Part shown: in pieces, positions 38,597 to 48,513 of the stretch
Layout of the letters: every line of letters begins with the position of its first letter
Numbering within the stretch: the first letter of the stretch is position 1
Assembly: GCF_022347785.1 (NCBI RefSeq)
Contig: NZ_JAKRGA010000005.1
Coordinates: 99,519-163,518, forward strand
Source of the DNA: Psychrobium sp. MM17-31
Lineage (GTDB): Bacteria > Pseudomonadota > Gammaproteobacteria > Enterobacterales > Psychrobiaceae
Reading direction: 5' to 3'
Length of the DNA: 64,000 bases
Notes under the pieces: model-generated
Databases searched by the model: none
What the model was told of the DNA's origin: nothing
What the model saw: only the letters and a program-made list of their open reading frames with translations
Program-made: the position numbers and the translations under genes

Positions 38597-38857
38597 TTAC
38601 TGCAATAATTCGTGATTCTCAGGCAATTGCGAAATAATCCACAACACGAGGCGGTGCTTGAGATTAGGGCCGTCTTCTTTATCTTCAGGCAAGGGACTAA
38701 TTAACTTATCGTGCACTAACAATCGATAAATCGCTTCTACTTTATCCTTGTTAGATTCCGCCTTTTCCAAACCACCATATCCGCGTTTCGTGGCATAGGC
38801 TTTCCCTAACTGCAATGCTAGCTTGAGCAACTTATCTTCATTTTTATGCTTTTTCAT
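38597..38857 (-). CDS. DUF5062 family protein
   Basis: 86 residues, basic and helical. The KKHKNEDKLLKLALQLGKAY start and a LVHDKLISPLPEDKED middle match the small DUF5062 family of marine gammaproteobacteria as I know it. No signal peptide or membrane segment; function unknown. It converges with the thiolase-like gene (4 bp apart) and lies downstream of ilvY. Confidence 0.85.
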   Translation of the reverse strand: MKKHKNEDKLLKLALQLGKAYATKRGYGGLEKAESNKDKVEAIYRLLVHDKLISPLPEDKEDGPNLKHRLVLWIISQLPENHELLQ

Positions 38858-38905
38858 CGATACCTATTCCCTTGAAATGAGTGATTATAAAGTAACTCAA
38901 AACCG

Positions 38906-39796
38906 TTATTTTTCAATCCCTTCTTTCGCTAATTCCCATAATGAACTCAATAAAGGTTGCTTTAAGCGCTTCTTCAAACAACAAATCACCACTTCAAAAG
39001 GTTCAATACTAGGGGTCACTTCCATAATCTGAATAGAATCCTTTAACGGACTGTTATCCAAAACAATTTTAGGAACCAACCCAACACCGAATCCAAGGCT
39101 TACCATACTAACAATGGCCTCATTACCCGCTACCTCAGAATAAATATTGGGCTTGATACTCTTACTTTTAAACCATTTATCTAAGCGCTTACGCGCCACA
39201 CCTTGCTCTGGAACAATCAAAGGCAACTCATTCCAGCGATATTGACCGCTATCCACCTGAGCTTGCACTTCGCAACGATCAACGGGGGCAATAAATACCA
39301 ATGGCGAGACACCAATAGTCTGAAAAGCGACATTGCTTGGCTGCACATCCGGCTTAGCGGCAATTGCCATATCTTCACTTTCGTCCACCACACGTGGCAC
39401 CGACTGCACCACATCGCCGGTGCGCAACTTAATTTCCACCTTGGGATATTGCTGGCGATAGCGAGCGAGCAGTGAATGTAAAAAACTATGGCTAGCAGTC
39501 ACCGAGCAATAAATACTGAGCTCGCCCTGCAGTTCATCGCTGTCGTTTTCCAATGAGCTCTTAAACATATCCCATTGCGCTAATGACGCTTTGGCATATT
39601 GCACAAAGAGCTGCCCTTCTCGCGTCAAGGCAACAGTGCGATTGTCACGATCGAACAACACCACACCCAATTGCTGCTCTAGCTGGGCGATATTGCGACT
39701 TAGCGTCGACGGGCTAACGTGACAAATATCGCTCGCCTTCGCAAAGTGCAGGGAGTCAGCCAGTGCCAAGAACATTTTTAAGTGTTTATTATCCAT
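38906..39796 (-). CDS. ilvY: HTH-type transcriptional activator IlvY (LysR family)
   Basis: 296 residues. N-terminal LysR helix-turn-helix (about 1-60; FAKASDICHVSPSTLSRNIAQLE), then a periplasmic-binding-protein-like effector domain. Divergent from ilvC with 160 bp between starts, the classic IlvY/IlvC arrangement, in which IlvY activates ilvC in response to acetolactate or acetohydroxybutyrate. Operators should lie at 39797-39956. Confidence 0.93.
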   Translation of the reverse strand: MDNKHLKMFLALADSLHFAKASDICHVSPSTLSRNIAQLEQQLGVVLFDRDNRTVALTREGQLFVQYAKASLAQWDMFKSSLENDSDELQGELSIYCSVTASHSFLHSLLARYRQQYPKVEIKLRTGDVVQSVPRVVDESEDMAIAAKPDVQPSNVAFQTIGVSPLVFIAPVDRCEVQAQVDSGQYRWNELPLIVPEQGVARKRLDKWFKSKSIKPNIYSEVAGNEAIVSMVSLGFGVGLVPKIVLDNSPLKDSIQIMEVTPSIEPFEVVICCLKKRLKQPLLSSLWELAKEGIEK

Positions 39797-39956
39797 TGCA
39801 AGATACTCAATTTACATTTCACATTTTGCAACACTGTAGCCCGTTTATATCATTTTACGCAAGAGAAGAGTTGAGTTAGTGTTAAGGCATAGTCACCTAG
39901 TGACCCTCAATCAGATGAATTTAAGTATCGAACAGAATAAATAAGTAGGAACGAGC

Positions 39957-41432
39957 ATGGCACAAAATTACTTTAATACCCTTTCATTACGCGATCAGTT
40001 AGCACAATTAGCTAAGTGTGATTTTATGGATATCAGCGAATTCAGCGACGGCGTCCAAGCCCTAGTTGGTAAGAAAATGGTAATTATTGGCTGTGGTGCT
40101 CAAGGCCTAAACCAAGGTTTAAATCTACGTGACAGCGGCTTAGATATTTCTTACGCCTTACGTAAAGAAGCTATTGAAACAAAACGTCAATCATGGAAAA
40201 ACGCCACCGAAAACGGTTTTACCGTTGGCACTTACGAAGAGCTAATTCCAGATGCAGACGTAGTACTTAACCTAACGCCAGACAAGCAACACTCTGCGGT
40301 AGTTGAAGCGGTGATGCCATTAATGAAACACGGCGCATGTCTAACTTATTCTCACGGCTTTAACGTTGTTGAAGAAGGTATGCAAATTCGCGACGACTTA
40401 ACAGTAATCATGGTAGCACCTAAGTGTCCAGGTTCTGAAGTACGTGAAGAATATAAGCGCGGCTTTGGTGTACCAACGCTAATCGCCGTTCACGAAGACA
40501 ACGATCCAAATGGCGAAGGTCTAGCGCTAGCTAAAGCTTATGCTGCTGGTACTGGTGGTCATCGCGCCGGTGTTCTAATGTCATCATTCATTGCCGAAGT
40601 TAAATCTGACCTAATGGGTGAGCAAACCATTCTATGTGGCATGCTACAAACTGGCTCATTACTTTGTTTCGACAAAATGGTTGAGAAAGGCATCGACGCA
40701 GGTTACGCAGCGAAACTTCTACAATACGGTTGGGAAACGATCACCGAGGCTCTCAAATACGGTGGTGTTACCAACATGCTAGATCGCTTGTCTAACCCTG
40801 CTAAGATCAAAGCATTTGAATTATCAGAAGAATTAAAAGACATCATGCGTCCGCTATACAACAAGCACATGGACGACATCATGAGCGGCGCATTCTCATC
40901 AGGCATGATGGAAGACTGGGCTAACGACGACGAGAAGCTACTAGGCTGGCGTCAAGAAACTGCTGAAACAGCTTTCGAAAAGCAAGCAGCGGGCGACATG
41001 GAAATCAGCGAACAAGAATTCTTCGACCACGGTATTCTAATGGTAGCTATGGTTCGCGCCGGTGTAGAGCTAGCATTTGAAACTATGGTTGCAGCAGGCA
41101 TCAAAGACGAATCTGCTTACTACGAGTCACTACACGAAACGCCGTTAATCGCCAATACGATTGCACGTAAGAAGTTATACGAAATGAACGCAACCATTTC
41201 TGACACAGCAGAATACGGCTGTTACCTATACAACCACGCGTGTTTACCATTGCTACAAGATTTCATGAAAGGCATCGATACCGACGTTATCGGTCGCGGT
41301 CTAGACAGTAAAGACAATGGCGTAGACAACGCGCAGTTAATCGCAATCAACGCCGAGTTACGCAATCATCCAGTGGAAGCTGTTGGTAACGTATTACGCG
41401 GCCACATGTCAGCGATGAAGAAAATCGTTTAA
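39957..41432 (+). CDS. ilvC: Ketol-acid reductoisomerase (class II, long form)
   Basis: 491 residues, the long form typical of gammaproteobacteria. NADPH-binding [19 protein letters not shown] (about residues 43-61), [14 protein letters not shown], then two KARI catalytic domains with [15 protein letters not shown] holding metal ligands. It converts acetolactate and acetohydroxybutyrate to dihydroxy acids for valine, leucine and isoleucine. TAGGAACGAGC precedes ATG 39957; a strong terminator follows. Confidence 0.98.
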   Translation: MAQNYFNTLSLRDQLAQLAKCDFMDISEFSDGVQALVGKKMVIIGCGAQGLNQGLNLRDSGLDISYALRKEAIETKRQSWKNATENGFTVGTYEELIPDADVVLNLTPDKQHSAVVEAVMPLMKHGACLTYSHGFNVVEEGMQIRDDLTVIMVAPKCPGSEVREEYKRGFGVPTLIAVHEDNDPNGEGLALAKAYAAGTGGHRAGVLMSSFIAEVKSDLMGEQTILCGMLQTGSLLCFDKMVEKGIDAGYAAKLLQYGWETITEALKYGGVTNMLDRLSNPAKIKAFELSEELKDIMRPLYNKHMDDIMSGAFSSGMMEDWANDDEKLLGWRQETAETAFEKQAAGDMEISEQEFFDHGILMVAMVRAGVELAFETMVAAGIKDESAYYESLHETPLIANTIARKKLYEMNATISDTAEYGCYLYNHACLPLLQDFMKGIDTDVIGRGLDSKDNGVDNAQLIAINAELRNHPVEAVGNVLRGHMSAMKKIV

Positions 41433-41458
41433 CGATTTAAATCATTAAAAAATCTAAC

Positions 41459-41494
41459 AAAAAGGGGCTATCAACACTGTTGATAGCCCCTTTT
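41459..41494 (+). terminator. Rho-independent terminator after ilvC
   Basis: A 16-bp stem (AAAAGGGGCTATCAAC with its complement) around a 3-nt loop ends in TTTTGTTAT, 27 nt past the ilvC stop. The A/T arms also allow it to terminate the opposite strand coming from the acyltransferase gene. Confidence 0.9.
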
Positions 41495-41511
41495 GTTATC
41501 TTGAGCAAAGA

Positions 41512-42081
41512 TTAATTTGATACTTTCTCAGCCGGAATATGCTGTGGAATCACTTTCGGATGACAGCCATCCACGCCGCGGAAATAATCCAAAATCACCG
41601 GAAAATCGGAATCGATATCTCCCGTTGGCCAAAACGCCTCACGAAAACGCACTTCTTTGGATTTAAAATCGAAACCAATCATTTCAATCGGCACATTTGC
41701 CTTTGCGGCAATATGATAAAACCCTGATTTCCAACGCTTAGTCTCGCTGCGCGTCCCTTCAGGTGCAATCCCCAAAATAAAATCGTCATTGTCTTCATAC
41801 ATCGCAACGACTTGGTCGACAAGATTATTGTCTTTATGGCGATAAACAGGGCTGCCGCCAAGCCAACGAAAAAACCAGCCATAAGGTGCGTAAAACAACT
41901 GATGCTTCGCTAAAAATCGTACTTTAACGCCCAGCGCCGAACGCACAACCATGCCTAAAATGAAATCCCAATTGCTGGTGTGCGGGCCAACAATAATTAT
42001 ATATTTGCGCTCACGTGGTAACTCACCAACCATTTTCCATCCCAGAGATTTGAGGATGAATCTACTAACAGATTGAAACAT
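41512..42081 (-). CDS. Lysophospholipid acyltransferase family protein
   Basis: 189 residues, 1-acyl-glycerol-3-phosphate acyltransferase (PlsC-like) fold. The catalytic HX4D motif is GPHTSNWDFI (about residue 33) and APEGTRS is the acceptor-binding EGTR motif. No clear long membrane anchor. It is a short, PlsC-related protein that would acylate a lysophospholipid or related acceptor; exact substrate unknown. Convergent with ilvC. Confidence 0.87.
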   Translation of the reverse strand: MFQSVSRFILKSLGWKMVGELPRERKYIIIVGPHTSNWDFILGMVVRSALGVKVRFLAKHQLFYAPYGWFFRWLGGSPVYRHKDNNLVDQVVAMYEDNDDFILGIAPEGTRSETKRWKSGFYHIAAKANVPIEMIGFDFKSKEVRFREAFWPTGDIDSDFPVILDYFRGVDGCHPKVIPQHIPAEKVSN

Positions 42082-42225
42082 ATAAACTATTACTCTTGTT
42101 ATTGTTATATTTCGGTGACACTTTTATTACTAGTATCTAATTTACACTAATTTTAGCCTAAAGATCATATTGATAGCTCACAAAAATTCACGTTAGAATG
42201 GATTGTTATTCAAGGGAAACTCTTT

Positions 42226-43998
42226 ATGAATGAGCTACTTTTAGAAAGTTTAGTTGCCTTAACTGCCTTCGCAGTTTTGTGGACATTGTATTATTCGATG
42301 ATGCGCCACAAAGTCGAAACTCAACCGGGTTCCCGATTCCTTTTAGCTGGCTTTATCCTCTTATTCATTAGCTCACTCATCGACATTACCGACAACTTTC
42401 CCGCACTTAATCAATACGTTCTCATTGGCGATACGCCTACCGAAGCTGTGATCGAAAAAGGCATTGGCTCACTCATTGGTTTACTCTTTTTAGCGGTTGG
42501 CTTTCACCGTTGGCTACCAGCAGTGTTTGAACTCTCCCTTGCCAAGAAGAACATCAACAAACTCAATAACAAACTGGGTAAACTCGTTGATGAGCGCACC
42601 GCAGAACTCAGTCAGGTTAACCAACAGCTGCGCCAAGAGATCGCCGAGCGAGAGAAAGCGCAAAACAAGCTCGACAAGCAAATGCTTCACGATCCTCTCA
42701 CCGAGCTGCCAAACCGATATGCGCTACTAGAATACTTAGAGCACGAGCGCCTCCGCAGTGCAGCGCATCCAAGTCATTACGCCATGTTTATTATCGACTT
42801 GGATCAATTTAAAGCCGTTAACGACTCACTCGGTCACGCCACTGGCGATAAAGTTATTAAAGCCATTGGTAACCGTCTGGCGTTTAACCATCGCAGTGAA
42901 GATTTCCTAGGGCGCTTAGGCGGCGACGAATTTGTATTGGTGATGTCGATGAACCGCGACGATCCGCAATCGGCAGCACTGCAAACCTACAATAACGCCA
43001 CCACCCTAATCGAGCTAGTGGCGGCGCAACTCAAGGTCGACAAACACCAATTTAATCTGTCGGCGAGTATCGGAATTACCGTATTTAACTACGGCGGCAG
43101 CCAATCGTCGGAAGATATCTTACGCCAAGCCGATATCGCGCTGTACAACGCCAAAGAAAAAGGCCAAGGCTTCTTCTCTTTCTTTCAGCCAGAAATGCAG
43201 AAAAAAGCCCAAGTGCGCCTCAAACAATCGAAAGAACTCCACGATGCCCTTGCCAACAAGGAGCTATTCCTGCAATACCAACCACAAGTCGATAAAGACG
43301 GGAAATTCATTGGTATGGAAGCCCTACTACGTTGGCATCATCCGATTAACGGCATTGTAGATCCATCAAACTTTATCGCGCTGGCGGAAGAAATCGGCAT
43401 CATCGACAAACTAGGCCGCTACATCATGCACATGGCGTGTCAGCAATGTAATGATTTAGTCAGTAGCTTCTACCCCGACAACAAATTAAAAGTGGCGATT
43501 AACATTAGTCCAAGCCACTTCTTACAAGACGATTTTGTCGATCAAGTCAAAGGCATTATCGAAAGCTACTCAATGCAGAATATGCAGTTGGTGCTAGAGA
43601 TCACCGAAGAAGTAACCATTGGCGATATCGACGATGTCATCAAGAAAATGAATCAGCTGCGTCGCCTCCACGTTCACTTCTCACTCGATGATTTTGGCAC
43701 TGGTTATTCGTCGCTTACCTACCTCAAGCAACTACCTATCGATACCGTAAAAATCGATAAGTCATTCATTCAGGAATTGCACGAAAACAAAGATGACGCG
43801 TCAATTGTCGAAGCCATTTTAACCATGACGCGCGCATTAGAAATCGACGTAATTGCCGAAGGCATTGAAAACCAAAGCCAATATAAATTCTTGGCCGATT
43901 TACACTGTCAGTATTACCAAGGATATTTCTTTGGCAAACCAGAGAGTGTCGCCGCGCTCATTGAAAACGGCGACCTCATCGACAAGCGAGTAATTTAA
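42226..43998 (+). CDS. Membrane GGDEF-EAL protein, both domains intact
   Basis: 590 residues. N-terminal membrane region with about three segments (residues 5-24, 38-56, 82-100), a coiled coil (about 105-150), GGDEF (about 155-320) and EAL (about 330-585). GGDEF is canonical with an RSED inhibitory site five residues upstream; the EAL set is complete (GMEALLRW, NISPSHF, ITEE, DDFGTGYSSL, KIDKSF, AEGIE, QGYFFGKP). It could make or hydrolyse c-di-GMP. AAGGGAAA precedes ATG 42226. It ends against a convergent gene across a shared hairpin. Confidence 0.95.
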   Translation: MNELLLESLVALTAFAVLWTLYYSMMRHKVETQPGSRFLLAGFILLFISSLIDITDNFPALNQYVLIGDTPTEAVIEKGIGSLIGLLFLAVGFHRWLPAVFELSLAKKNINKLNNKLGKLVDERTAELSQVNQQLRQEIAEREKAQNKLDKQMLHDPLTELPNRYALLEYLEHERLRSAAHPSHYAMFIIDLDQFKAVNDSLGHATGDKVIKAIGNRLAFNHRSEDFLGRLGGDEFVLVMSMNRDDPQSAALQTYNNATTLIELVAAQLKVDKHQFNLSASIGITVFNYGGSQSSEDILRQADIALYNAKEKGQGFFSFFQPEMQKKAQVRLKQSKELHDALANKELFLQYQPQVDKDGKFIGMEALLRWHHPINGIVDPSNFIALAEEIGIIDKLGRYIMHMACQQCNDLVSSFYPDNKLKVAINISPSHFLQDDFVDQVKGIIESYSMQNMQLVLEITEEVTIGDIDDVIKKMNQLRRLHVHFSLDDFGTGYSSLTYLKQLPIDTVKIDKSFIQELHENKDDASIVEAILTMTRALEIDVIAEGIENQSQYKFLADLHCQYYQGYFFGKPESVAALIENGDLIDKRVI

Positions 43999-44000
43999 CA

Positions 44001-44022
44001 GACGCTAACCTTCGTTAGCGTC
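44001..44022. terminator. Hairpin shared by two convergent gene ends
   Basis: GACGCTAAC and GTTAGCGTC form a perfect 9-bp stem with a CTTC loop just after the GGDEF-EAL stop and overlapping the last codons of the DUF2339 gene. There is no run of T directly after it in either direction, so termination is plausible but unproven. Confidence 0.45.
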
Positions 44023-46965
44023 CAATAGCTGTTCGTCTGTGTCGGTGGCTTGGTTATTCACCAAACGCTGATACCAGAATGATGCTAACAAGATCAGCAC
44101 ACCAATTCCCATAAATAGCACCACTTTTTGCCATAGCACGGCATTGGCAGCATCGTATAACCCAAGTTTGAGAATACCCATTAAGATAAGACCAAAGCTA
44201 TAACGAACATTTGCGATAGTACGTTGATTCATAAACAGAATAAACGCACCATGCACGGCAAGAATAGGCGCTAATAACAGATCTAATCTCAAGTTGTATA
44301 AGCCGAGTAACGTTATGGTGTAAGCAATTAAAATGACGCTGTGTAGCAACAGTCCATTGTTAGAATCAAACCATTGGCCAAGTGCTGACGCCTGATATGG
44401 CTGACGTTGTTTAACAAAGGACGCCGCCACAAACAACACACTTGCTATTGCAAATAGCGGATCTTCATAAGCCAGCAACCAACTCGACACAACATACAAG
44501 CCCAACATCACGCCGATCATCGTACTATGACGCTTAGCCAACCACCATTGCGGTGCAATCAGCATCATTGCTAACCAATACATCAGTCCGGCAATATGTG
44601 CCTCAATACCAACATCAAACACAGTGATCACCGCTAGTGGAACCATCATGCCGATGGTCCATAAGCCCCAACTAGCAATGTATTGATAAAGCTCATTAGC
44701 ATTGCGTTGATGCAACCAATAAGCCGCGCCATAGCAAAGTATAAATAATACCGTGGCAATAAGTGCAACACTCACAGCCGTAAACAACGCCCCAAAAATT
44801 AACACAATGCTAGCAACGCCCACTAAGATTTTCGCCTGCCCAACAATCAGTTTGTGTTTAACCCAAATAGCAAAGCAAGTTGCCAGCAACGGTGATAGCC
44901 ATGCCACTAAAATAACGCTTTCATCTAAGCGTCTAACAGCGGTACCTAACCAACATATCGGCACTATCAAATAGAAAGCGATACGAGCGTATTCGGAGAA
45001 CTGACGCAGTGAACTCTGCGGCGCAAAGCGGCGATAATATTCAGAAAATAACCACAGCTGAGCCAGTGCTGAAACCAAAGACAATTTGGCAAACATCGGT
45101 AATTGAGAGAAGCGATAAATGCCGAAATTCGTCGCAAAATCAATAGTGTAAATTAATGGCACCGCGATTAACGACATTGCCAATAATTCGATACTCACTT
45201 GCCCACAAGCACGCGCTCTAAACAATAGCGCCGCCTGCAGGACAATAGTAATAGGCGCGACCCACGGGCCGAGCCACATAGCGCCACACGATACTAATAC
45301 CAAGGCTACCCACGCCGACTCACAAAACAGCAATAATGGCTTAACGCGATCGATAGCGAACTTATCAAAAGCTTCACTTTCGTCGATCAAGCGCAGCCAA
45401 ATACTCACCGTTGCCCAAATGCTAGCTGCCATAATCCATTCAAATAGCGTCGCTAGATTCAATAACAGCACAGAATTATCAAACACCGCCACCAAACAAT
45501 GGCACAGTGCGATAACTGACAAAATCTGGCCCTGATTAATCACGCTTGGCAAGCCATAACGACGACCAATGGCAATCAACAACAAGCCCTCAACGGCCCA
45601 TGCAATGCCCCAATATTCGCCATCGAGCATACTAACCGCTGTTAATACTGCCCACACAGTCGCAACGAGTACCATGAAATGGGTCAATGGATGTTTAATG
45701 CGATAGAGCACATAACTCGCCGCAATCGCCGCAGTACTATTCACCGCAAAGATAACTGACAGCCAATGAGAAAAGGCATCGCTGACTTGGAAGAAAAAGA
45801 GTAGATGAGCGCCAATCAGCGCCGCCAAGAACAACAATACAGTCTGCTGGCGTTGTTCTTTAAATACCAAGGTTAAAGCGATATAACCGAAGAAAAGAAG
45901 GTAGAATACATCAATAAAAACAACAGGTAACGAGAATAGTGGCTGGTTAACAGCCCATTCTAACGACACTAGCACAAATGCTAGCGTCAGATTCGCCAGC
46001 CAAGCACCAAGATAACGATAAGCAAGCACTAAACTACTTAGCGTCACCAAGGCTAGAGAAACTAAATACAGATTGCCCTGCGCCGTCACCACGTCCGACA
46101 GCATAGGTAAAATAGCCACACCGACAATACCAAGCGCGGCTATTACTTTAGTATCTAACCACAAGGCAAGTGCATGAGCCGCTAGCGCGATAACCAAATA
46201 CAGCGCCACAACGTGCCATATCGATAAAATTTGATAAACGTCGCCAGCGAAATACACGGTGCTATAGAGCAATAAAATGCCCAAACTGACAATCGCCGTT
46301 GCGAATTCACCGAACTTAGTTTGTCGCTTGAGATATATTCCCAACGCCATCACCGCCAATGCCGCCGACAACATAGCAAGAGATTTTAATCCGACGCCCA
46401 TTTGATCAATAAGCAGTTGCATCAAATAGCCAAAGCCAGCCAGCGTTAAACCAATCCCCATGATAGTTAACGAGAAAATACCTAACATGCCACGTTCTTT
46501 ATACGAGTGATAAATAGTGGCAACAGGTTTAAACCAATCGAACAGCATCGCCATTAATGCGCGCACCATTGCTTCAACAACATTTGGTTTGCGCGGTGTA
46601 GCGGGTACTTTTGGTGCTGGAATCGTTTTTTGAACAGGCGCAGCTTGCGCTGTTGGAGTTTTAGTTGATGCAGCGATAGGTGCTTGTTCAACATCCTGCG
46701 GCTTAGTGAGTTTATCTTCCGATGTTACTGCAACCTGCTCAATATCAGGCGTTGATTCAACAACTGAGTGAACAACGGATTGCATCGCATTAGCATCACT
46801 TTGTGAGTTTGTATCTACAGCAGTTTGATTCTGAGAATTGGTAGGAGAGTAATCGGGATCAACCTGAGCGATTCGAAACTCGAGGTTGTTAATACGCGCC
46901 TCAAATTGGCTTTTGAGTTGAGCCAATTCAAACTTGAGGGCGTTGATTTCATCGTTATTTTTCAA
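44005..46965 (-). CDS. DUF2339 multi-pass membrane protein
   Basis: About 986 residues. The frame opens at TTG 47010 without a ribosome binding site; TTG 46965 has GGATG upstream and is preferred, and neither is certain. An N-terminal coiled coil (NALKFELAQLKSQFE), a linker rich in Gln, Pro and Thr (to about residue 140) and then over 20 hydrophobic segments to the end. DUF2339 proteins are very large inner-membrane proteins of unknown function. Single gene, convergent with the GGDEF-EAL gene. Confidence 0.88.
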   Translation of the reverse strand: MKNNDEINALKFELAQLKSQFEARINNLEFRIAQVDPDYSPTNSQNQTAVDTNSQSDANAMQSVVHSVVESTPDIEQVAVTSEDKLTKPQDVEQAPIAASTKTPTAQAAPVQKTIPAPKVPATPRKPNVVEAMVRALMAMLFDWFKPVATIYHSYKERGMLGIFSLTIMGIGLTLAGFGYLMQLLIDQMGVGLKSLAMLSAALAVMALGIYLKRQTKFGEFATAIVSLGILLLYSTVYFAGDVYQILSIWHVVALYLVIALAAHALALWLDTKVIAALGIVGVAILPMLSDVVTAQGNLYLVSLALVTLSSLVLAYRYLGAWLANLTLAFVLVSLEWAVNQPLFSLPVVFIDVFYLLFFGYIALTLVFKEQRQQTVLLFLAALIGAHLLFFFQVSDAFSHWLSVIFAVNSTAAIAASYVLYRIKHPLTHFMVLVATVWAVLTAVSMLDGEYWGIAWAVEGLLLIAIGRRYGLPSVINQGQILSVIALCHCLVAVFDNSVLLLNLATLFEWIMAASIWATVSIWLRLIDESEAFDKFAIDRVKPLLLFCESAWVALVLVSCGAMWLGPWVAPITIVLQAALLFRARACGQVSIELLAMSLIAVPLIYTIDFATNFGIYRFSQLPMFAKLSLVSALAQLWLFSEYYRRFAPQSSLRQFSEYARIAFYLIVPICWLGTAVRRLDESVILVAWLSPLLATCFAIWVKHKLIVGQAKILVGVASIVLIFGALFTAVSVALIATVLFILCYGAAYWLHQRNANELYQYIASWGLWTIGMMVPLAVITVFDVGIEAHIAGLMYWLAMMLIAPQWWLAKRHSTMIGVMLGLYVVSSWLLAYEDPLFAIASVLFVAASFVKQRQPYQASALGQWFDSNNGLLLHSVILIAYTITLLGLYNLRLDLLLAPILAVHGAFILFMNQRTIANVRYSFGLILMGILKLGLYDAANAVLWQKVVLFMGIGVLILLASFWYQRLVNNQATDTDEQLLDANEG

Positions 46966-47077
46966 AGCTACATCCAGTGTGCCAAAAATTGTCGCACTAG
47001 TATGGCACAAAAAATCAACGTTGAACGCTAAATCAACAACCTAACTCGATGAAATTCTAAGGTATAAATATACGCTA

Positions 47078-48364
47078 CTAAGGGTTCAATATCTTATGCA
47101 GCGTTGCAAAAATTCGCGCACCATCTACCTTAATACCATTGTGCTCATGATCGCCGCTATACCACGCCATTGCGCCATTTACTTGCTGCAACGTTTCATT
47201 GGAATAGGCAATATCAACATACATATCAGTCTCATACACCGCAGCCGCCACAGGTACCTGATTATTCGCCAACTGCTCAAGGTCATATAACATCGACCAA
47301 TCGTCTTTTTCTGCCAACAATTGCGCGGCTTGTGCTAGTGGTTTTAATTGTGAAAACTGCTCAAACATCCACGGGAAAATCATCTCCCCCGTAAAGTTAA
47401 ACACCTGCTCACCACCAAGGTAATTAAACTGCTGGCTAAATTCCTCATTACGCACCTGATGTGCCGCCCAATTCGACGCAAACTCTTGGCAATAAATGGA
47501 TTCGTGTAAGAATGCGAAAATCGGATTAGTGTCGTAATCGAGTAAACCGAGCATCGCTTGTTTAAATACAAAGCTCAGTTCACGCTGGCCATTCACATCG
47601 ACGAAGGCTTGCTCTAATGCGGCATACAACTCTTGATGACCACCAGTCATTCCCAAGTGAATACCCAATAATTGAAAACGTTCAACCGTTAGTGGCGAGC
47701 CATCAGGCAAGGTTTCGTCGTGAGTTAACAAGTGCTCGGCAATCGCTTTTGCCATTGCTTGCGCCTGCGGATAGGTATCGAAAAACAGCTGATTCTTGTC
47801 TAAAACACGGCTAAATGTTTTGCGATAAACATCAGCAGCAGGACGAGTAAGTGATGGAATGCCACCAGTAATAAAGGCCTGCTTAACGCCCTCTGGTGCA
47901 GCCGATAGATAGCGCAGCACACAAAAACCACCGAAGCTTTGACCTAAAATAGTCCACTGCGCATCACCAATCAGCTGACGACGAATAAATTCGGCATCGC
48001 GCACTATGTTGTCACTGCGAAAATGAGCTAGATACTCAGCTTGCTGCTCAGGAGACATATGACGTAAGGTTTGTGCATTTACTGGCGAACTACAGGCTGT
48101 GCCGCGCTGGTCGAGTAACAATACGCGGTAATGCTTACAAGCCTCACCAACCCAGCCATCAAGCCCCGTCGGGCGGCTTGCACCAAATCCAGGACCGCCT
48201 TGAAAGAAAATCAAATAAGGAAACTGCTGCTCGATGCCTTGTTCGCTGGCCACTTCACGCACAAAAACAGATAACTGTTGTTGCTCTGGCTGCTGATAAT
48301 CCAGCGGTACATTAAAGCGATGGTCACGACAAATAAGGTCATTGAATTGATAGCTTGGGTTCAT
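47078..48364 (-). CDS. Alpha/beta hydrolase, S33 prolyl aminopeptidase-like
   Basis: 428 residues. FFQGGPGFGASRP (oxyanion hole, HGGPG-like with Gln), LLDQRGTACSS and the nucleophile elbow GQSFGGFC place it in the S33 proline iminopeptidase group. The late GDHEHNG segment carries the candidate catalytic His. No signal peptide, so it should be cytoplasmic. It probably removes N-terminal Pro or similar residues from peptides; not verified. Confidence 0.88.
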   Translation of the reverse strand: MNPSYQFNDLICRDHRFNVPLDYQQPEQQQLSVFVREVASEQGIEQQFPYLIFFQGGPGFGASRPTGLDGWVGEACKHYRVLLLDQRGTACSSPVNAQTLRHMSPEQQAEYLAHFRSDNIVRDAEFIRRQLIGDAQWTILGQSFGGFCVLRYLSAAPEGVKQAFITGGIPSLTRPAADVYRKTFSRVLDKNQLFFDTYPQAQAMAKAIAEHLLTHDETLPDGSPLTVERFQLLGIHLGMTGGHQELYAALEQAFVDVNGQRELSFVFKQAMLGLLDYDTNPIFAFLHESIYCQEFASNWAAHQVRNEEFSQQFNYLGGEQVFNFTGEMIFPWMFEQFSQLKPLAQAAQLLAEKDDWSMLYDLEQLANNQVPVAAAVYETDMYVDIAYSNETLQQVNGAMAWYSGDHEHNGIKVDGARIFATLHKILNP

Positions 48365-48513
48365 AATGTTGTTCGTAAAATAATTGAATGAATAAAGTAT
48401 ACGATCCTCCGCCCAATGAAGGAACTAGCTCATCCAACAATATCAATAACCTCATTGACCAGTGCTCAACAGCTCTGTCAAAAACTCTCTCAACTGCTCA
48501 CTCAATAGTTCGT